Source of the DNA: Cernens ardua
GTDB lineage: Bacteria > Pseudomonadota > Gammaproteobacteria > Pseudomonadales > Halomonadaceae
Length of the DNA: 64,000 nucleotides
Reading direction: 5' to 3'
Assembly (NCBI RefSeq): GCF_051251085.1
Contig: NZ_JBPCZH010000003.1
Coordinates: 1 to 64,000, forward strand
Position 1 is the first letter of the stretch. Every line of letters starts with the position of its first letter. Of this stretch, positions 44,121 to 53,164 are shown piece by piece. The notes beneath the pieces are model-generated. The model ran no database searches and was not told the DNA's origin. It worked only from the letters and a program-made list of their open reading frames with translations. The translations under genes were made by a program, and so were the position numbers.

Positions 44121-45656
44121 CTAGCGCTTTCTTTTCTTCCTGATCAATTTTGCCTCGGCATCTACGTTTCTGACCCTCGCCTGCTCACTCAGAACGCGGT
44201 CTGTCAGATAAACCGAAGGAATGGTAGTCGGCATCAATACCTGGCGATGACGACGAGTCCAACGCCACCCAATCAAAAGCACAATGGCCACAACCGGAAG
44301 TGACGCAACCGTATAAGTACCGTTGGGATAATCGAATGCCATCAGTACCAGTACAGCAAGCAAAAAAAGCAGCGTTAGCCAAGAGGTAAATGGAGCCCCC
44401 GGCATTTTGAAAGACACTGCTTCCACTTCCCCCCGATTGACCGCGCGGCGATAGGCCATTTGGCAAATCACAATAAATGCCCACGTGCTCAAGATACCCA
44501 GTGAGGCAATGTTCAGCACCAGCTCAAACACATGAGACGGCACAAAATAGTTTAGTACAACACCTACTGCATAAATAGCCAGGGTTAATGCAATTCCGAC
44601 GTAAGGTACTGCACGGCTATTCATTTTTGCCAACGCGGGGGGCGCAGACCCACCCTGTGCCAAGGCACGCAAAACACGCCCAGTGGTATAGAGCCCTGAG
44701 TTAAGGCTAGAAAGGGCCGCGGTCATTACCACAATATTCATCAGGCTACCCACATAGGGGATACCGATAGCCGAGAAGAATGTTACGAATGGACTTTCGC
44801 CGCCTCTATAGGCACTCCAGGGCAATACCAGCACCAGCAGCACTACAGAACCTATGTAGAAGAAAGCGATACGCCACACCACACTATTAATAGCCCGAGG
44901 CAGTACTTTCTTTGGATCTTCTGCCTCACCCGACGTGATACCAACCATCTCAATAGCGGCAAATGCGAATATTACCCCTTGCACCAATACAAGAGCAGGC
45001 AATACGCCGTTGGGAAAGAAGCCACCATTTTCAGTAATCAAGTGCCATCCGGGCGCATGACCCAACACATGAAAACCACCGCCCAGCACCACCGCCCCTA
45101 TAACAAGGAAAGCAACTATGGCAATGATTTTGATCATTGCGAACCAAAACTCCATTTCACCGAACCATTTAACACCAATCAGGTTCATGGAGCCTACCAG
45201 CACCAATGCTATCAAGGCCGTAATCCACTGTGGGAAATTGGCAAATGCGTCCCAATAGTGCATATATAGAGCTACGGCAGTGATATCGATAATGCCCGTC
45301 ATGGCCCAGTTGAGAAAGTACATCCAACCAGCAACGAAAGAGGCACGTTCACCCAGAAACTCACGCGCATAGGAGACAAAACTACCACTACTTGGACGGT
45401 GCATGACCAGCTCGCCCAAGGCACGCAGAATCAGGAATGAAAACACTCCACAGATCAGATAGACGATAGCCAGGGAAGGTCCGGCCACTTGCAGACGCCC
45501 ACCAGTCCCCAGAAATAGTCCAGTACCTATAGCACCACCAATAGCAATCATTTGAATCTGACGATTGCTTAACGCCTTGCTATACCCTTCTTCGTGCGAT
45601 TCAAGCCATGCACGCTTTTCGTCGGTATCCACTTGCCTGGAAGGCTCAGATGACAT
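44121..45656 (-). CDS. ansP: L-asparagine permease, APC family
   Basis: Twelve-helix amino-acid:proton symporter of the AAT/APC group, 511 residues. The helix 1 motif IAIGGAIGTGLFLGTGGRLQVAGP and the consensus GELVMHRPSSGSFVSYAREFLGE are intact. The sequence stays very close to E. coli AnsP across the helices (MEFWFAMIKI, FTSWLTLLFLLAVLVLMAFDYPNGTY). Substrate assignment rests on that resemblance, so other neutral amino acids remain possible. It is monocistronic, with its own terminator downstream. Confidence 0.85.
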   Translation of the reverse strand: MSSEPSRQVDTDEKRAWLESHEEGYSKALSNRQIQMIAIGGAIGTGLFLGTGGRLQVAGPSLAIVYLICGVFSFLILRALGELVMHRPSSGSFVSYAREFLGERASFVAGWMYFLNWAMTGIIDITAVALYMHYWDAFANFPQWITALIALVLVGSMNLIGVKWFGEMEFWFAMIKIIAIVAFLVIGAVVLGGGFHVLGHAPGWHLITENGGFFPNGVLPALVLVQGVIFAFAAIEMVGITSGEAEDPKKVLPRAINSVVWRIAFFYIGSVVLLVLVLPWSAYRGGESPFVTFFSAIGIPYVGSLMNIVVMTAALSSLNSGLYTTGRVLRALAQGGSAPPALAKMNSRAVPYVGIALTLAIYAVGVVLNYFVPSHVFELVLNIASLGILSTWAFIVICQMAYRRAVNRGEVEAVSFKMPGAPFTSWLTLLFLLAVLVLMAFDYPNGTYTVASLPVVAIVLLIGWRWTRRHRQVLMPTTIPSVYLTDRVLSEQARVRNVDAEAKLIRKKRKR

Positions 45657-46105
45657 GAAGTTACTCCTTGAAGGCAGCTGAAATAGTCATGACCGGGTAG
45701 AGACAATGCCATGAAGTCTTCATACCCTCCCCCTGTTTTTTGGTGACTGCTTTACACACCCATCTGCGCTGTAAATATCCTTGCAGGACCTCAACAACAA
45801 GTAAAAACAGCCTGAAAGCCCCACGCAGGCAGCGCGGCGTGCTATTGATCCATAACGCAAAAAATCACCAAAAGTGCCAGGAACCCTGCACCTGAAACAC
45901 GGGCGTGTCACACAAAGTGCAAATGAAACCACAAAATGGCAATAGATGGGTAATCATTCGTGAATATTTGTTGAAGAGGCGATTATAGCGCGCTCACAAC
46001 AAAAAAGGGGAGGTCACCAAGAGGAAAGACACAATTTTATGCAGATAAAAGAGGAGGATATCCGAAAAAACGATATCCGAAGACGAATGTCAGGAACGCA
46101 ATACT
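45657..46105. other. intergenic region upstream of ansP
   Basis: A 450-bp gap. A 70-codon minus-strand frame at 45720-45932 has Cys- and Arg-rich content, no convincing Shine-Dalgarno and no motif; I do not call it a gene. The region must contain the ansP promoter, which I could not place. Confidence 0.25.
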
Positions 46106-46158
46106 AAAAGCCCCGAATGCCAGGCGACTCTTTCAAGTTAACCTGATTCAGGGCTTTT
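46106..46158 (-). terminator. intrinsic terminator of the amidase gene
   Basis: AAAAGCCC and GGGCTTTT (46106-46113 with 46151-46158) form the base of a long imperfect hairpin, with the minus-strand T-run after it. It lies about 30 bp after the amidase stop. Confidence 0.75.
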
Positions 46159-46187
46159 CTATTTAAATCCACATTAGTAAAGGAATA

Positions 46188-46979
46188 TCAGGATAGCTCT
46201 GCGCTGTAACGCTCCAACAAGGCATACAGTATGGCTACTGTTTCATCATCCACTTTTCCGGAATAATTTTCTGCCCTGAAGTGCATTTGGAAAGCCCTGA
46301 CGACCGAGGTAAAGGCAGAAGATGAAGCATCTTCCGATATTGCATATCCATAACGTCCAAATGCCTGACGCAAATCCTTTCCACCGGGAAGACCTGACTG
46401 ACGGAATTCCTTCAAATACTTTTGACGTGTTTCCTCTTCATACCACGCACCGACACCGGCTTCATATAAAGCATGCCATGGAAACATGGGGCCCGGATCG
46501 GATTTCCGGCCCGGTGCTATATCCGAGTGAGCAACCACACGGGTAGGCGTAATATCAGGATAACGTAGAAGGATATTACGCGTTAATTGCACCAGCAATT
46601 TCACCTGAGGTTCAGGATAAGGAGGAAATGTAAACACGCCATTATCATCACTGGCCAAATTGACGATTTCTATCCCTATAGACGTATCATTCAGGTTGGA
46701 TCGATGCTGCCATTGACTCACGCCTGCATGCCACGCACGTTGAGATTCATCTACAAGATTGAAAACTTGCAACTCTTTGAATCCAGCTTTTAGATAGGAA
46801 GGGTCATCAGGCTTGGGGACTAAGTAATGTGCGCTGGCACGAGACGTCAGCAAATTAACCGAGGTCTGGAAATCAACTGCTGTGTAATGCAGGACCAGAT
46901 AACGCACCCTGCTATTGAAAGCACGAGAGCGATACGCACTGTAATTGATGGGTAAAATACCCTTATCGTTTCCGTTCAC
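46188..46979 (-). CDS. amiD: N-acetylmuramoyl-L-alanine amidase, AmiD-like
   Basis: Amidase_2 zinc enzyme (about residues 20-175) with a C-terminal PG_binding_1 domain (about 200-260). Zinc ligands are seen in YLVLHYTAVD (His31) and VVAHSDIAPGRKSDPGP (near residue 150), and HAGVSQWQHRSNLNDTSIGIEI is typical of the family. E. coli AmiD is an outer-membrane lipoprotein, but here the frame starts at a GTG (46979) with no signal peptide or lipobox, and the frame upstream is blocked by a stop about 20 codons earlier. It may therefore be cytoplasmic and act in recycling like AmpD, or the start is missed. Length 263 residues. Confidence 0.82.
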   Translation of the reverse strand: MNGNDKGILPINYSAYRSRAFNSRVRYLVLHYTAVDFQTSVNLLTSRASAHYLVPKPDDPSYLKAGFKELQVFNLVDESQRAWHAGVSQWQHRSNLNDTSIGIEIVNLASDDNGVFTFPPYPEPQVKLLVQLTRNILLRYPDITPTRVVAHSDIAPGRKSDPGPMFPWHALYEAGVGAWYEEETRQKYLKEFRQSGLPGGKDLRQAFGRYGYAISEDASSSAFTSVVRAFQMHFRAENYSGKVDDETVAILYALLERYSAELS

Positions 46980-47041
46980 GAATAATCCAGCCTCAATTAA
47001 TTCATAGAGCTTCAGCTCTGTTCACGTTTCGTGTTAACCGT

Positions 47042-47629
47042 TTACCCCGCCTTTCCCAACACTTTTTCAAGGTGTGCCTGATACTGTGCCTTGAAAAGGT
47101 CAACGTGTGGCTGTTTCATCACATCGTTGACCATAAATGTGGGCAACCCTTCAAGCCCGACAAATTCCTGGGACTTATGGAACGGGTAATAAACAGCATC
47201 TACCCCTTTACCTTCAAAGAACTGTTCGGGATCCTCAAAGGCTTCAAGCGGAGCATTCCAGGTGAGAGACATCATGTAACGACGCCCCTGCATCAAACCA
47301 CCTGATCCATACTTTTTGGATGCATCACTCCGAGTACGACCATCGCTCGCATAAAGCGTACCGTGCCCTGTAGTGAACACTTCATCAATATACTGCTTCA
47401 CAGTCCAGGGAAGCCCCATCCACCAGCCGGGCATTTGATAAATAATGACATCGGCCCACCACTGTTTGGCGACTTCATCTTCCACTGAATAACCATCCAC
47501 AATGACCGTCTCTTTCAGTTCATGCCCGAGTGCGGTCAACGTATCACGTGCAACCTGATGCAACGTATGATTTAGCTCTCCATTGGAGTGAGCATACTGT
47601 TTCCCACCATCGATAAGAAGAATTTTCAT
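47042..47629 (-). CDS. mdaB: NAD(P)H:quinone oxidoreductase, MdaB-like
   Basis: FAD-dependent two-electron quinone reductase of the modulator-of-drug-activity group. The start MKILLIDGGKQYAHSNGELN, YQMPGWWMGLPWTVKQYIDEVF near residue 85, and SLTWNAPLEAF match MdaB closely. The length of 195 residues is normal. AGGAGA precedes the ATG at 47629. An inverted repeat 74-92 bp upstream may be its operator. It is separated from the upstream lipoprotein gene by a terminator, so it has its own promoter. Confidence 0.9.
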   Translation of the reverse strand: MKILLIDGGKQYAHSNGELNHTLHQVARDTLTALGHELKETVIVDGYSVEDEVAKQWWADVIIYQMPGWWMGLPWTVKQYIDEVFTTGHGTLYASDGRTRSDASKKYGSGGLMQGRRYMMSLTWNAPLEAFEDPEQFFEGKGVDAVYYPFHKSQEFVGLEGLPTFMVNDVMKQPHVDLFKAQYQAHLEKVLGKAG

Positions 47630-47702
47630 GGTATCTCCTGATACAAGTGATCAGGCATCACATTCAAGGATATGATCCCTGAAAGATATATTGACTGCCT
47701 GA

Positions 47703-47721
47703 ATCAAATTTTAATTTTGAT
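47703..47721 (-). promoter_or_regulatory. inverted repeat upstream of mdaB
   Basis: ATCAAA-N7-TTTGAT (arms 47703-47708 and 47716-47721) forms a near-symmetric A/T-rich dyad. It lies about 80 bp upstream of the mdaB start. It could be a LysR- or MarR-type site; no regulator is encoded nearby. Confidence 0.3.
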
Positions 47722-47784
47722 AAGTTTCGTCCAATTCTAAATAAGACAAAGGGGGGCTTGGAAGGGATGAAAGCATCGGCTTAT

Positions 47785-47818
47785 AAAAAAAGAGCCAAAG
47801 CAAACGCTCTGACTCTTT
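47785..47818 (-). terminator. intrinsic terminator of the NlpE-like gene
   Basis: On the minus strand AGAGC and GCTCT (47806-47810 with 47791-47795) pair, extended outward by AAAGAG/CTCTTT, and a run of seven T residues follows. It lies about 50 bp after the lipoprotein stop codon. Confidence 0.75.
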
Positions 47819-47868
47819 CACACTCACTTGTTTCAGCCCTTTACGCGTGCCTGTTGGGACGTGGGATA

Positions 47869-48402
47869 TCAATGAGCAGAAGGTTGCAAGGTGAGGTCAT
47901 AATGTGCAGTCTCGGATTGCCCCTCCGATGCATGCGCAGAAAGATTACTCTTCAACAATCGTAATGTTTTGGCATCCACCAATTCAAACAAAAGCGGACG
48001 ATTGTTCATTGTACCTATCTGATAAACCACAGCGTGTTGATTACCCGCAGTACCGGTGACCAACGACCACTGTCCAAGAACAGTTACTACGCGTTTGGTA
48101 GTGCTGCCGTCCTTATAGACTTCAGAAATGGAAAAGCCGCCAGGTTGATTATCCATGGTGGAACGTAAAGTGATACGAGTGGTAATCCCGGTACATTGGT
48201 GCTCGTTACAAGGCAATCGCCCGGCGAATACCCTCTCCTTTAACGGCTGGTTACCGGAAATCTGCTGCGCCTGCGTGGTGGATGGCCGGGGAGATGACTG
48301 TTCATCTTCGGAAGAGCTCGAATGCCCACAGGCCGCAAGCAGCAGGGGTAAAACAATCGCCAACATTACGCCAGGCACATAACGAAATAAACCACTCGTC
48401 AT
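47869..48402 (-). CDS. NlpE-like lipoprotein
   Basis: A 177-residue lipoprotein with signal and lipobox (LLLAAC, Cys near residue 25) and a Ser/Gln-rich linker. The NlpE N-terminal domain pattern FAGRLPCNEHQCTGI is followed by beta strands ending QIGTMNNRPLLFELV. NlpE normally has a CxxC pair (C-A-D-C-S-G-I); here the two cysteines are separated by four residues (CNEHQC). The function is likely envelope stress or surface sensing, but only the N-terminal domain of E. coli NlpE is present. It has its own terminator downstream. Confidence 0.75.
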   Translation of the reverse strand: MTSGLFRYVPGVMLAIVLPLLLAACGHSSSSEDEQSSPRPSTTQAQQISGNQPLKERVFAGRLPCNEHQCTGITTRITLRSTMDNQPGGFSISEVYKDGSTTKRVVTVLGQWSLVTGTAGNQHAVVYQIGTMNNRPLLFELVDAKTLRLLKSNLSAHASEGQSETAHYDLTLQPSAH

Positions 48403-48459
48403 TCTCTTTCCTCTTTTACAATCTACGTCTCAAACGTGCAACAAAGTATCAGGCATCAA

Positions 48460-49485
48460 CTACTTCCACCCCAACGCAGGTGCAACGTGGGTCAGCAATG
48501 ATTCAAGAATATGAGTATTATAGGCTACTCCCAGCTGGTTAGGGATAGTCAACAATAACGTATCCGCTTCAGCAATTGCTTCATCCTGCTTTAGAAGCTC
48601 GACCAATTTGTCAGGCTCTGCCGCATAATGGCGTCCGAAAACCGCTTTGGTCTGCGCATCGATATAACCAAACTTGTCATCGCTGGCATCGCCTTCGTGG
48701 CCGAAATATTTGCGATCCTGATCATTTACAATCGGGAAAATACTACGGCTGACTGAAACACGAGGCTTGCGACTATGCCCTGCCTCATTCCAGGCTTCAT
48801 GGTAAGCACGAATCTGTTTTGCCTGTTGAACATGGAAAGGCTCACCTGTCTCATCATCCTTCAATGTAGAGCTCTGCAAATTCAAACCCAATTCAGCCGC
48901 CCAGCGCGCCGTTTTGTCAGAGCCCGACCCCCACCAGATACGATCCTGCAATGTTTCTGAAAGCGGTTCCAGACGCAACAATCCGGGGGGATTGGGAAAC
49001 ATGGGCGTCGGATTGGGTTCAGCGAAACCTTGCCCTTTCAAAAGATTCAAAAACACTTCGGTATGCCGACGTGCCATATCACTGGGCGATTCCCCTTCAG
49101 CCGGCTCATAACCAAAATAACGCCAGCCATCAATAACCTGCTCAGGGGAACCACGACTGATACCCAACTGTAAGCGCCCCCTGGAAATCAAATCAGCAGC
49201 ACCAGCATCCTCAATCATGTAAAGAGGGTTTTCATAACGCATGTCGATCACGCCCGTACCCAGCTCTATCTTACTGGTTTTGGCACCAGCTGCGGCCAGA
49301 AGCGGGAAAGGTGAACTCAATTGACGTGCGTAATGGTGTACACGAAAGTAGGCCCCGTCGAGTCCTATTTCCTCAGCGGCAACAGCCAAGTCAATGGATT
49401 CCTGAAGAACGTCTTCAGCGCTACGGGTGGTGAAAGGCGATTGGGGGTCCCAATGCCCGAATGACAAAAAACCTATGGATTTCAT
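48460..49485 (-). CDS. LLM-class flavin-dependent monooxygenase
   Basis: Luciferase-like monooxygenase using reduced FMN or F420-type flavin. The TIM-barrel start MKSIGFLSFGHWDPQS, SIDLAVAAEEIGLDGAYFRVHHYAR and GRLQLGISRGSPEQVIDGW fit the family, as does GSGSDKTARWAAELGLNL. The length of 341 residues is normal. The substrate is unknown. It lies just upstream of the NlpE-like gene on the same strand, with a 57-bp gap, and could be cotranscribed with it. Upstream DNA contains two TACTCACT words, possibly regulatory. Confidence 0.85.
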   Translation of the reverse strand: MKSIGFLSFGHWDPQSPFTTRSAEDVLQESIDLAVAAEEIGLDGAYFRVHHYARQLSSPFPLLAAAGAKTSKIELGTGVIDMRYENPLYMIEDAGAADLISRGRLQLGISRGSPEQVIDGWRYFGYEPAEGESPSDMARRHTEVFLNLLKGQGFAEPNPTPMFPNPPGLLRLEPLSETLQDRIWWGSGSDKTARWAAELGLNLQSSTLKDDETGEPFHVQQAKQIRAYHEAWNEAGHSRKPRVSVSRSIFPIVNDQDRKYFGHEGDASDDKFGYIDAQTKAVFGRHYAAEPDKLVELLKQDEAIAEADTLLLTIPNQLGVAYNTHILESLLTHVAPALGWK

Positions 49486-49815
49486 TAAAAATACTCACGG
49501 TAATAAATAAGATACTCACTATTGAATATAGCATTCCATTACTCACTCAATAGCGCAAGGTAAAGATAGCCAGCTGTTGCTTAAGCACTTCCATACATCA
49601 ATATGCGTTTCATTCAGATCAACGCCTCCTCTCGTTACTCTACGGACTTCTGCTTCGCTCGTATCTGACTCAAAACGGCAATAAATCATTAACGTGCATG
49701 AAATATTAGGCATGCATTATGACCACACAAATAAAACACTGATCGTAAACAGCTTTATCACGGCTTTTTACTGTATGGATCATCAACGGGTCACTTGCCC
49801 AAGCGAGGAAAGGTA
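49486..49815. other. intergenic region between the monooxygenase and porin genes
   Basis: Divergent promoter region of about 330 bp. TACTCACT occurs twice in the first 60 bp, beside CAATAG or ATTGAA words. I found no further element I could support. Confidence 0.3.
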
Positions 49816-50979
49816 ATGAACTTGGCAGTCAAATGTCTGACGGGGTTAGCGAGTCTCGGGTTACTTTGTGCGGGAGCAGCCCATGCAGAGGTAACTCTTT
49901 TACCTAAAAACAATGGCACACCTTATCTGAATAACCTGCAGCTACAAGTAGGTGGAAGCGTACGTCTGGGCGCCAGTAATGCAATGGGCGGGGGGGATGA
50001 TGGCAGCTTCAATCATCGTCTGGCAGATGATGGCACGCGCTTTCGTTTTCATGCGACATATTTTTTGCCTAATCAATGGGAATTATTGGGGTATTACGAA
50101 GTAGGGAACAATTTTTTCAATGATTTAGGCATGAGCCATCATGTTAAAAAAGGCTCGAATATTACAGATCGTCGCCAGCTATACTTCGGTGTATCCAACC
50201 CTCTCTTCGGAACGTTAACCTTTGGTAAACAACAAAGCGTATGGTACCAGACTGTCGGCGCAACTCTGGACGATTGGGTTCAGGATAAAAAAGGCCAGCC
50301 CGCCGGCAGCGTGCTAGGCACAAATCCCAATTATGACTTGGGTGAACGCAGCACAGGCTTATTGAATTACACCCATGATTTTGGCCCGTTCAAATTACTC
50401 GCCGAGGTCATCATCCCTTCGAAAAGCCTCTATAAAGGCGGCTATGTCTATCGTCGCAATACTGGCGGTGCCCTTGGCGGAGAATACAAAATCACCAATA
50501 ACCTGACCTGGGGCGCTTCTTATACGTACATGAAAGCGAAGGTGCACAAGTTCAATACACCCAATCCGGACCAGACCAGCTACAATCAGCAATTGCTGGG
50601 ATCATCCCTGACATGGACACCGGGAAATTGGCACATCGCAGGTCTGGTCGGTTACTACCGCAATTACACACCGGTCACCGCTGATGGCACCCCAGTCGAT
50701 GCAGGCAGTTATTTTCATAAAAATGCCCGTAGCGCAGAGGCATTCGTCGGTTATACCTTCCCTGTGGCAACTGATGTTGTAACAGCCATTCAACCTTATT
50801 ACGCACTGAGTTTAACGCGTTGGAACAAATATGATGAAACCTACAACTATTTAGGCGTAGAGGCCAAACTGAGATATGGTTTCAGCATTTGGCTCGAACA
50901 TCAGTTCACCAATACTTCCAGTACCAAACCCAATGCCAATGCGGATGTCAGCAAAATTCGCCTGAGATATGATTTCTAA
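49816..50979 (+). CDS. outer-membrane porin (Gram-negative type)
   Basis: Beta-barrel porin of 388 residues. The start at 49816 gives a clean signal peptide (NLAVKCLTGLASLGLLCAGAAHA), with AGGAAAGG upstream; the longer frame is rejected. Alternating hydrophobic strands and a C-terminal Tyr-Asp-Phe (IRLRYDF), the usual OMP sorting signal, are visible. The YFGVSNPLFGTLTFGKQ block is typical of OmpC/OmpF-like porins. The substrate is unknown. A terminator follows, overlapping the end of the convergent dehydrogenase gene. Confidence 0.88.
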   Translation: MNLAVKCLTGLASLGLLCAGAAHAEVTLLPKNNGTPYLNNLQLQVGGSVRLGASNAMGGGDDGSFNHRLADDGTRFRFHATYFLPNQWELLGYYEVGNNFFNDLGMSHHVKKGSNITDRRQLYFGVSNPLFGTLTFGKQQSVWYQTVGATLDDWVQDKKGQPAGSVLGTNPNYDLGERSTGLLNYTHDFGPFKLLAEVIIPSKSLYKGGYVYRRNTGGALGGEYKITNNLTWGASYTYMKAKVHKFNTPNPDQTSYNQQLLGSSLTWTPGNWHIAGLVGYYRNYTPVTADGTPVDAGSYFHKNARSAEAFVGYTFPVATDVVTAIQPYYALSLTRWNKYDETYNYLGVEAKLRYGFSIWLEHQFTNTSSTKPNANADVSKIRLRYDF

Positions 50980-51086
50980 ACAAAAACAAGACAACGTACT
51001 GTTTTCTACCTCACGGAAAAAGCAGAAACAACAAAGCCCGTGAGTCAAAAGGTGATTCCAGTGCGTTGATAATAAAAGAACGAATG

Positions 51087-51110
51087 GCGGGCCTTGTGGC
51101 TCGCTTTTTT
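51087..51110 (+). terminator. intrinsic terminator of the porin gene
   Basis: GCGGGCC (51087-51093) pairs with GGCTCGC (51098-51104), allowing one G-U pair, across a TTGT loop. Six T residues follow. It ends two bases inside the stop codon region of the convergent dehydrogenase. Confidence 0.9.
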
Positions 51111-52065
51111 ATTGCCCGTTCTTTTGATTCAAGCAACGTATAGGCTTGCCTTCAATCCAGGCAATAATGTCTTCCACCACTTCAGAATAAAAACGACGGT
51201 ATGTGTTTTCAGTGACATACCCTAAATGAGGAGTAATAACGGTATTTTTCATATGACGCAACGGATGCCCTGCAGGAAGGGGTTCAATGTCATAGACATC
51301 CAATGCCGCCCCCCGAATGAGCTTGTATTTCAACACCTTTTCAAGCGCTGCATTATCAATCAAGGGCCCGCGCGATGTATTTACCAATATAGCTGACGTT
51401 TTCATCAACAGAAGCTCTTCTTCACCCACCAACCCGGTGCTTCGTTCGCTCAGTTTATAATGTAATGTGACAACATCCGATGTACTGAACAAAGTCGCTT
51501 TATCAACCGCAAGGATTCCCTCCCTCTCGGCATATTCAGGTTCAAGGTTCTGGCTCCATGCCACTACGTTCATACCGAAAGCCTTGCCGATTGCAGCTAC
51601 TTTCAAGCCCAACCGCCCCAACCCCACAATCCCCAGTGTTTGCCCGGCTAAATCACCCCCCATGGTTGTCTGCCACTGCCCTTTCCGCATCGCAGCATCT
51701 TCCTGTGGAATGTGACGTAACAGGGCCAGAATCAATGCCCAGGTATGCTCAACAGGAGCGGAAGCCAGCGAAGACGTTCCCGTCACACATATTCCTTGCT
51801 CAGTCGCAGCTGCAAGGTCAATGGCGGCATTCCGCATCCCCGTTGTTACGAGTAATTTCAAGTTGGAAAGTCGTTTTAACCGTTCAGCATTAAAGGGCGT
51901 ACGCTCACGCATGACCACTAATACATCTGCCTCATGTACTGCCGCCACAAGGTCATCATCGTTTTCGAAAGAGGTGTGAAGAAATTCAATATCTGCACCA
52001 ATACGGGACCACTCCGCAAATTGATGAGCAACATTTTGATAATCATCCAATACGCTTATCTTCAT
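51109..52065 (-). CDS. D-2-hydroxyacid dehydrogenase
   Basis: NAD(P)-dependent 2-hydroxyacid dehydrogenase. The Rossmann loop is TLGIVGLGRLGLKVA near residue 145, with catalytic Arg in LVNTSRGPLID, acid in YDIEPLP and His in VITPHLGYVTENTY, all in the expected order. The start is the ATG at 52065 (MKISVLDDYQ); longer frames are rejected. The length of 318 residues is normal. The substrate could be a phosphoglycerate-, glyoxylate- or 2-oxo-acid-type compound; sequence alone does not decide. It stands between two porin genes near a PrpF-like isomerase. Confidence 0.88.
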   Translation of the reverse strand: MKISVLDDYQNVAHQFAEWSRIGADIEFLHTSFENDDDLVAAVHEADVLVVMRERTPFNAERLKRLSNLKLLVTTGMRNAAIDLAAATEQGICVTGTSSLASAPVEHTWALILALLRHIPQEDAAMRKGQWQTTMGGDLAGQTLGIVGLGRLGLKVAAIGKAFGMNVVAWSQNLEPEYAEREGILAVDKATLFSTSDVVTLHYKLSERSTGLVGEEELLLMKTSAILVNTSRGPLIDNAALEKVLKYKLIRGAALDVYDIEPLPAGHPLRHMKNTVITPHLGYVTENTYRRFYSEVVEDIIAWIEGKPIRCLNQKNGQ

Positions 52066-52317
52066 TTTAGTAACCCCTATGGTTGATATCACTACGACAC
52101 CCATTTCAATTACCAGTATAGGCCAATGCAAACGATATTCGGCTAAAACAGACACAACTTGAATATGATAAAAACAACCATGTTCGACTAAAGTGAGAAA
52201 ACATATTGTTGACAGCTACTTTATTACATACTTTATTCAATCATATTTAACAGAGTTCGACATAAATAGATGCCCCATGTTTTTCATAAAAATTTAGAAT
52301 AATGACAGGAGGAAACA

Positions 52318-53085
52318 GTGCTTTATATATTAAAAGAACATTATATGGTCGTGTGGTTTATTTTACTTTTTACACTCGAGTTTTTCATATACTCAAAGAA
52401 TTTAATAAAAAAATCCCGATGGAATGCACACTGGATAACAAATCTTACTAATCACCTGGCGACCTATGGAATAGGACTTCTTCTCTTTATTCCTGCCATT
52501 TCATTCGCCGTGGCGCATCCATTGACTCATATCGTGTCATTAATGAATATCTGGGTAGCAGCCCTCTTCACCATCATCGTAATGGATTTCGCTGGCTACT
52601 GGTTTCATCGGTTTTGTCATGAAAATGAGTATTTATGGCGGGTACACGAGATTCACCACCTGGATGAATTCATGGATGTTACGACAGGCTTAAGAGTTCA
52701 TTTCATGGAACGGTTTTTCCATACTCTTGTAGACATTGTATTAATAATGTCTCTTGGCTTACCAGCATATGGAATCGTCCTGCACTCAGCCATTGCCTTT
52801 ATTATCTCTACCTACCATCATTCACGCCTGACTATCCCTCATGTGATCGAAAAGTCCATTTCCTATATTATTGCCACACCAAAATTTCATGAACCTCACC
52901 ATGATCATCTGATTGATAACAACAATACTAATTATTCATTTATATTTCCTATTTGGGACCGAATATTCAACACTTATCATCCTGATACCTTTTCAGGAAA
53001 ATGGACTTTTGGATTAATCTACTGTAAAGATATTAAAGCTATTGGCTCGCTTTTACGTCCTTTCAAGAAAATAAAAAATCCATGA
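52318..53085 (+). CDS. fatty acid hydroxylase / sterol desaturase family protein
   Basis: Non-haem di-iron membrane oxygenase with histidine boxes HRFCH near residue 98, HEIHH near 111, HH at 162-163 and HEPHHDH near 190. Three to four hydrophobic segments precede and surround them. The length of 255 residues is normal. The start is a GTG at 52318 with AGGAGG six nt upstream. The gene and its flanks (52140-53160) are clearly more A/T-rich than neighbouring DNA, which suggests recent transfer. The substrate is likely a lipid acyl chain, but this cannot be fixed. Confidence 0.85.
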   Translation: MLYILKEHYMVVWFILLFTLEFFIYSKNLIKKSRWNAHWITNLTNHLATYGIGLLLFIPAISFAVAHPLTHIVSLMNIWVAALFTIIVMDFAGYWFHRFCHENEYLWRVHEIHHLDEFMDVTTGLRVHFMERFFHTLVDIVLIMSLGLPAYGIVLHSAIAFIISTYHHSRLTIPHVIEKSISYIIATPKFHEPHHDHLIDNNNTNYSFIFPIWDRIFNTYHPDTFSGKWTFGLIYCKDIKAIGSLLRPFKKIKNP

Positions 53086-53164
53086 ATCAGTATATTATAT
53101 ATTTTTATTTATCTTAAAAATAACTGAAAAATAAAAAAGCACACTACATCTCTGGAGCGCCGCT

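Noticed and set aside
45720..45932. 70-codon minus-strand Cys/Arg-rich frame upstream of ansP
   Set aside because: No convincing start and no recognisable domain; likely chance.
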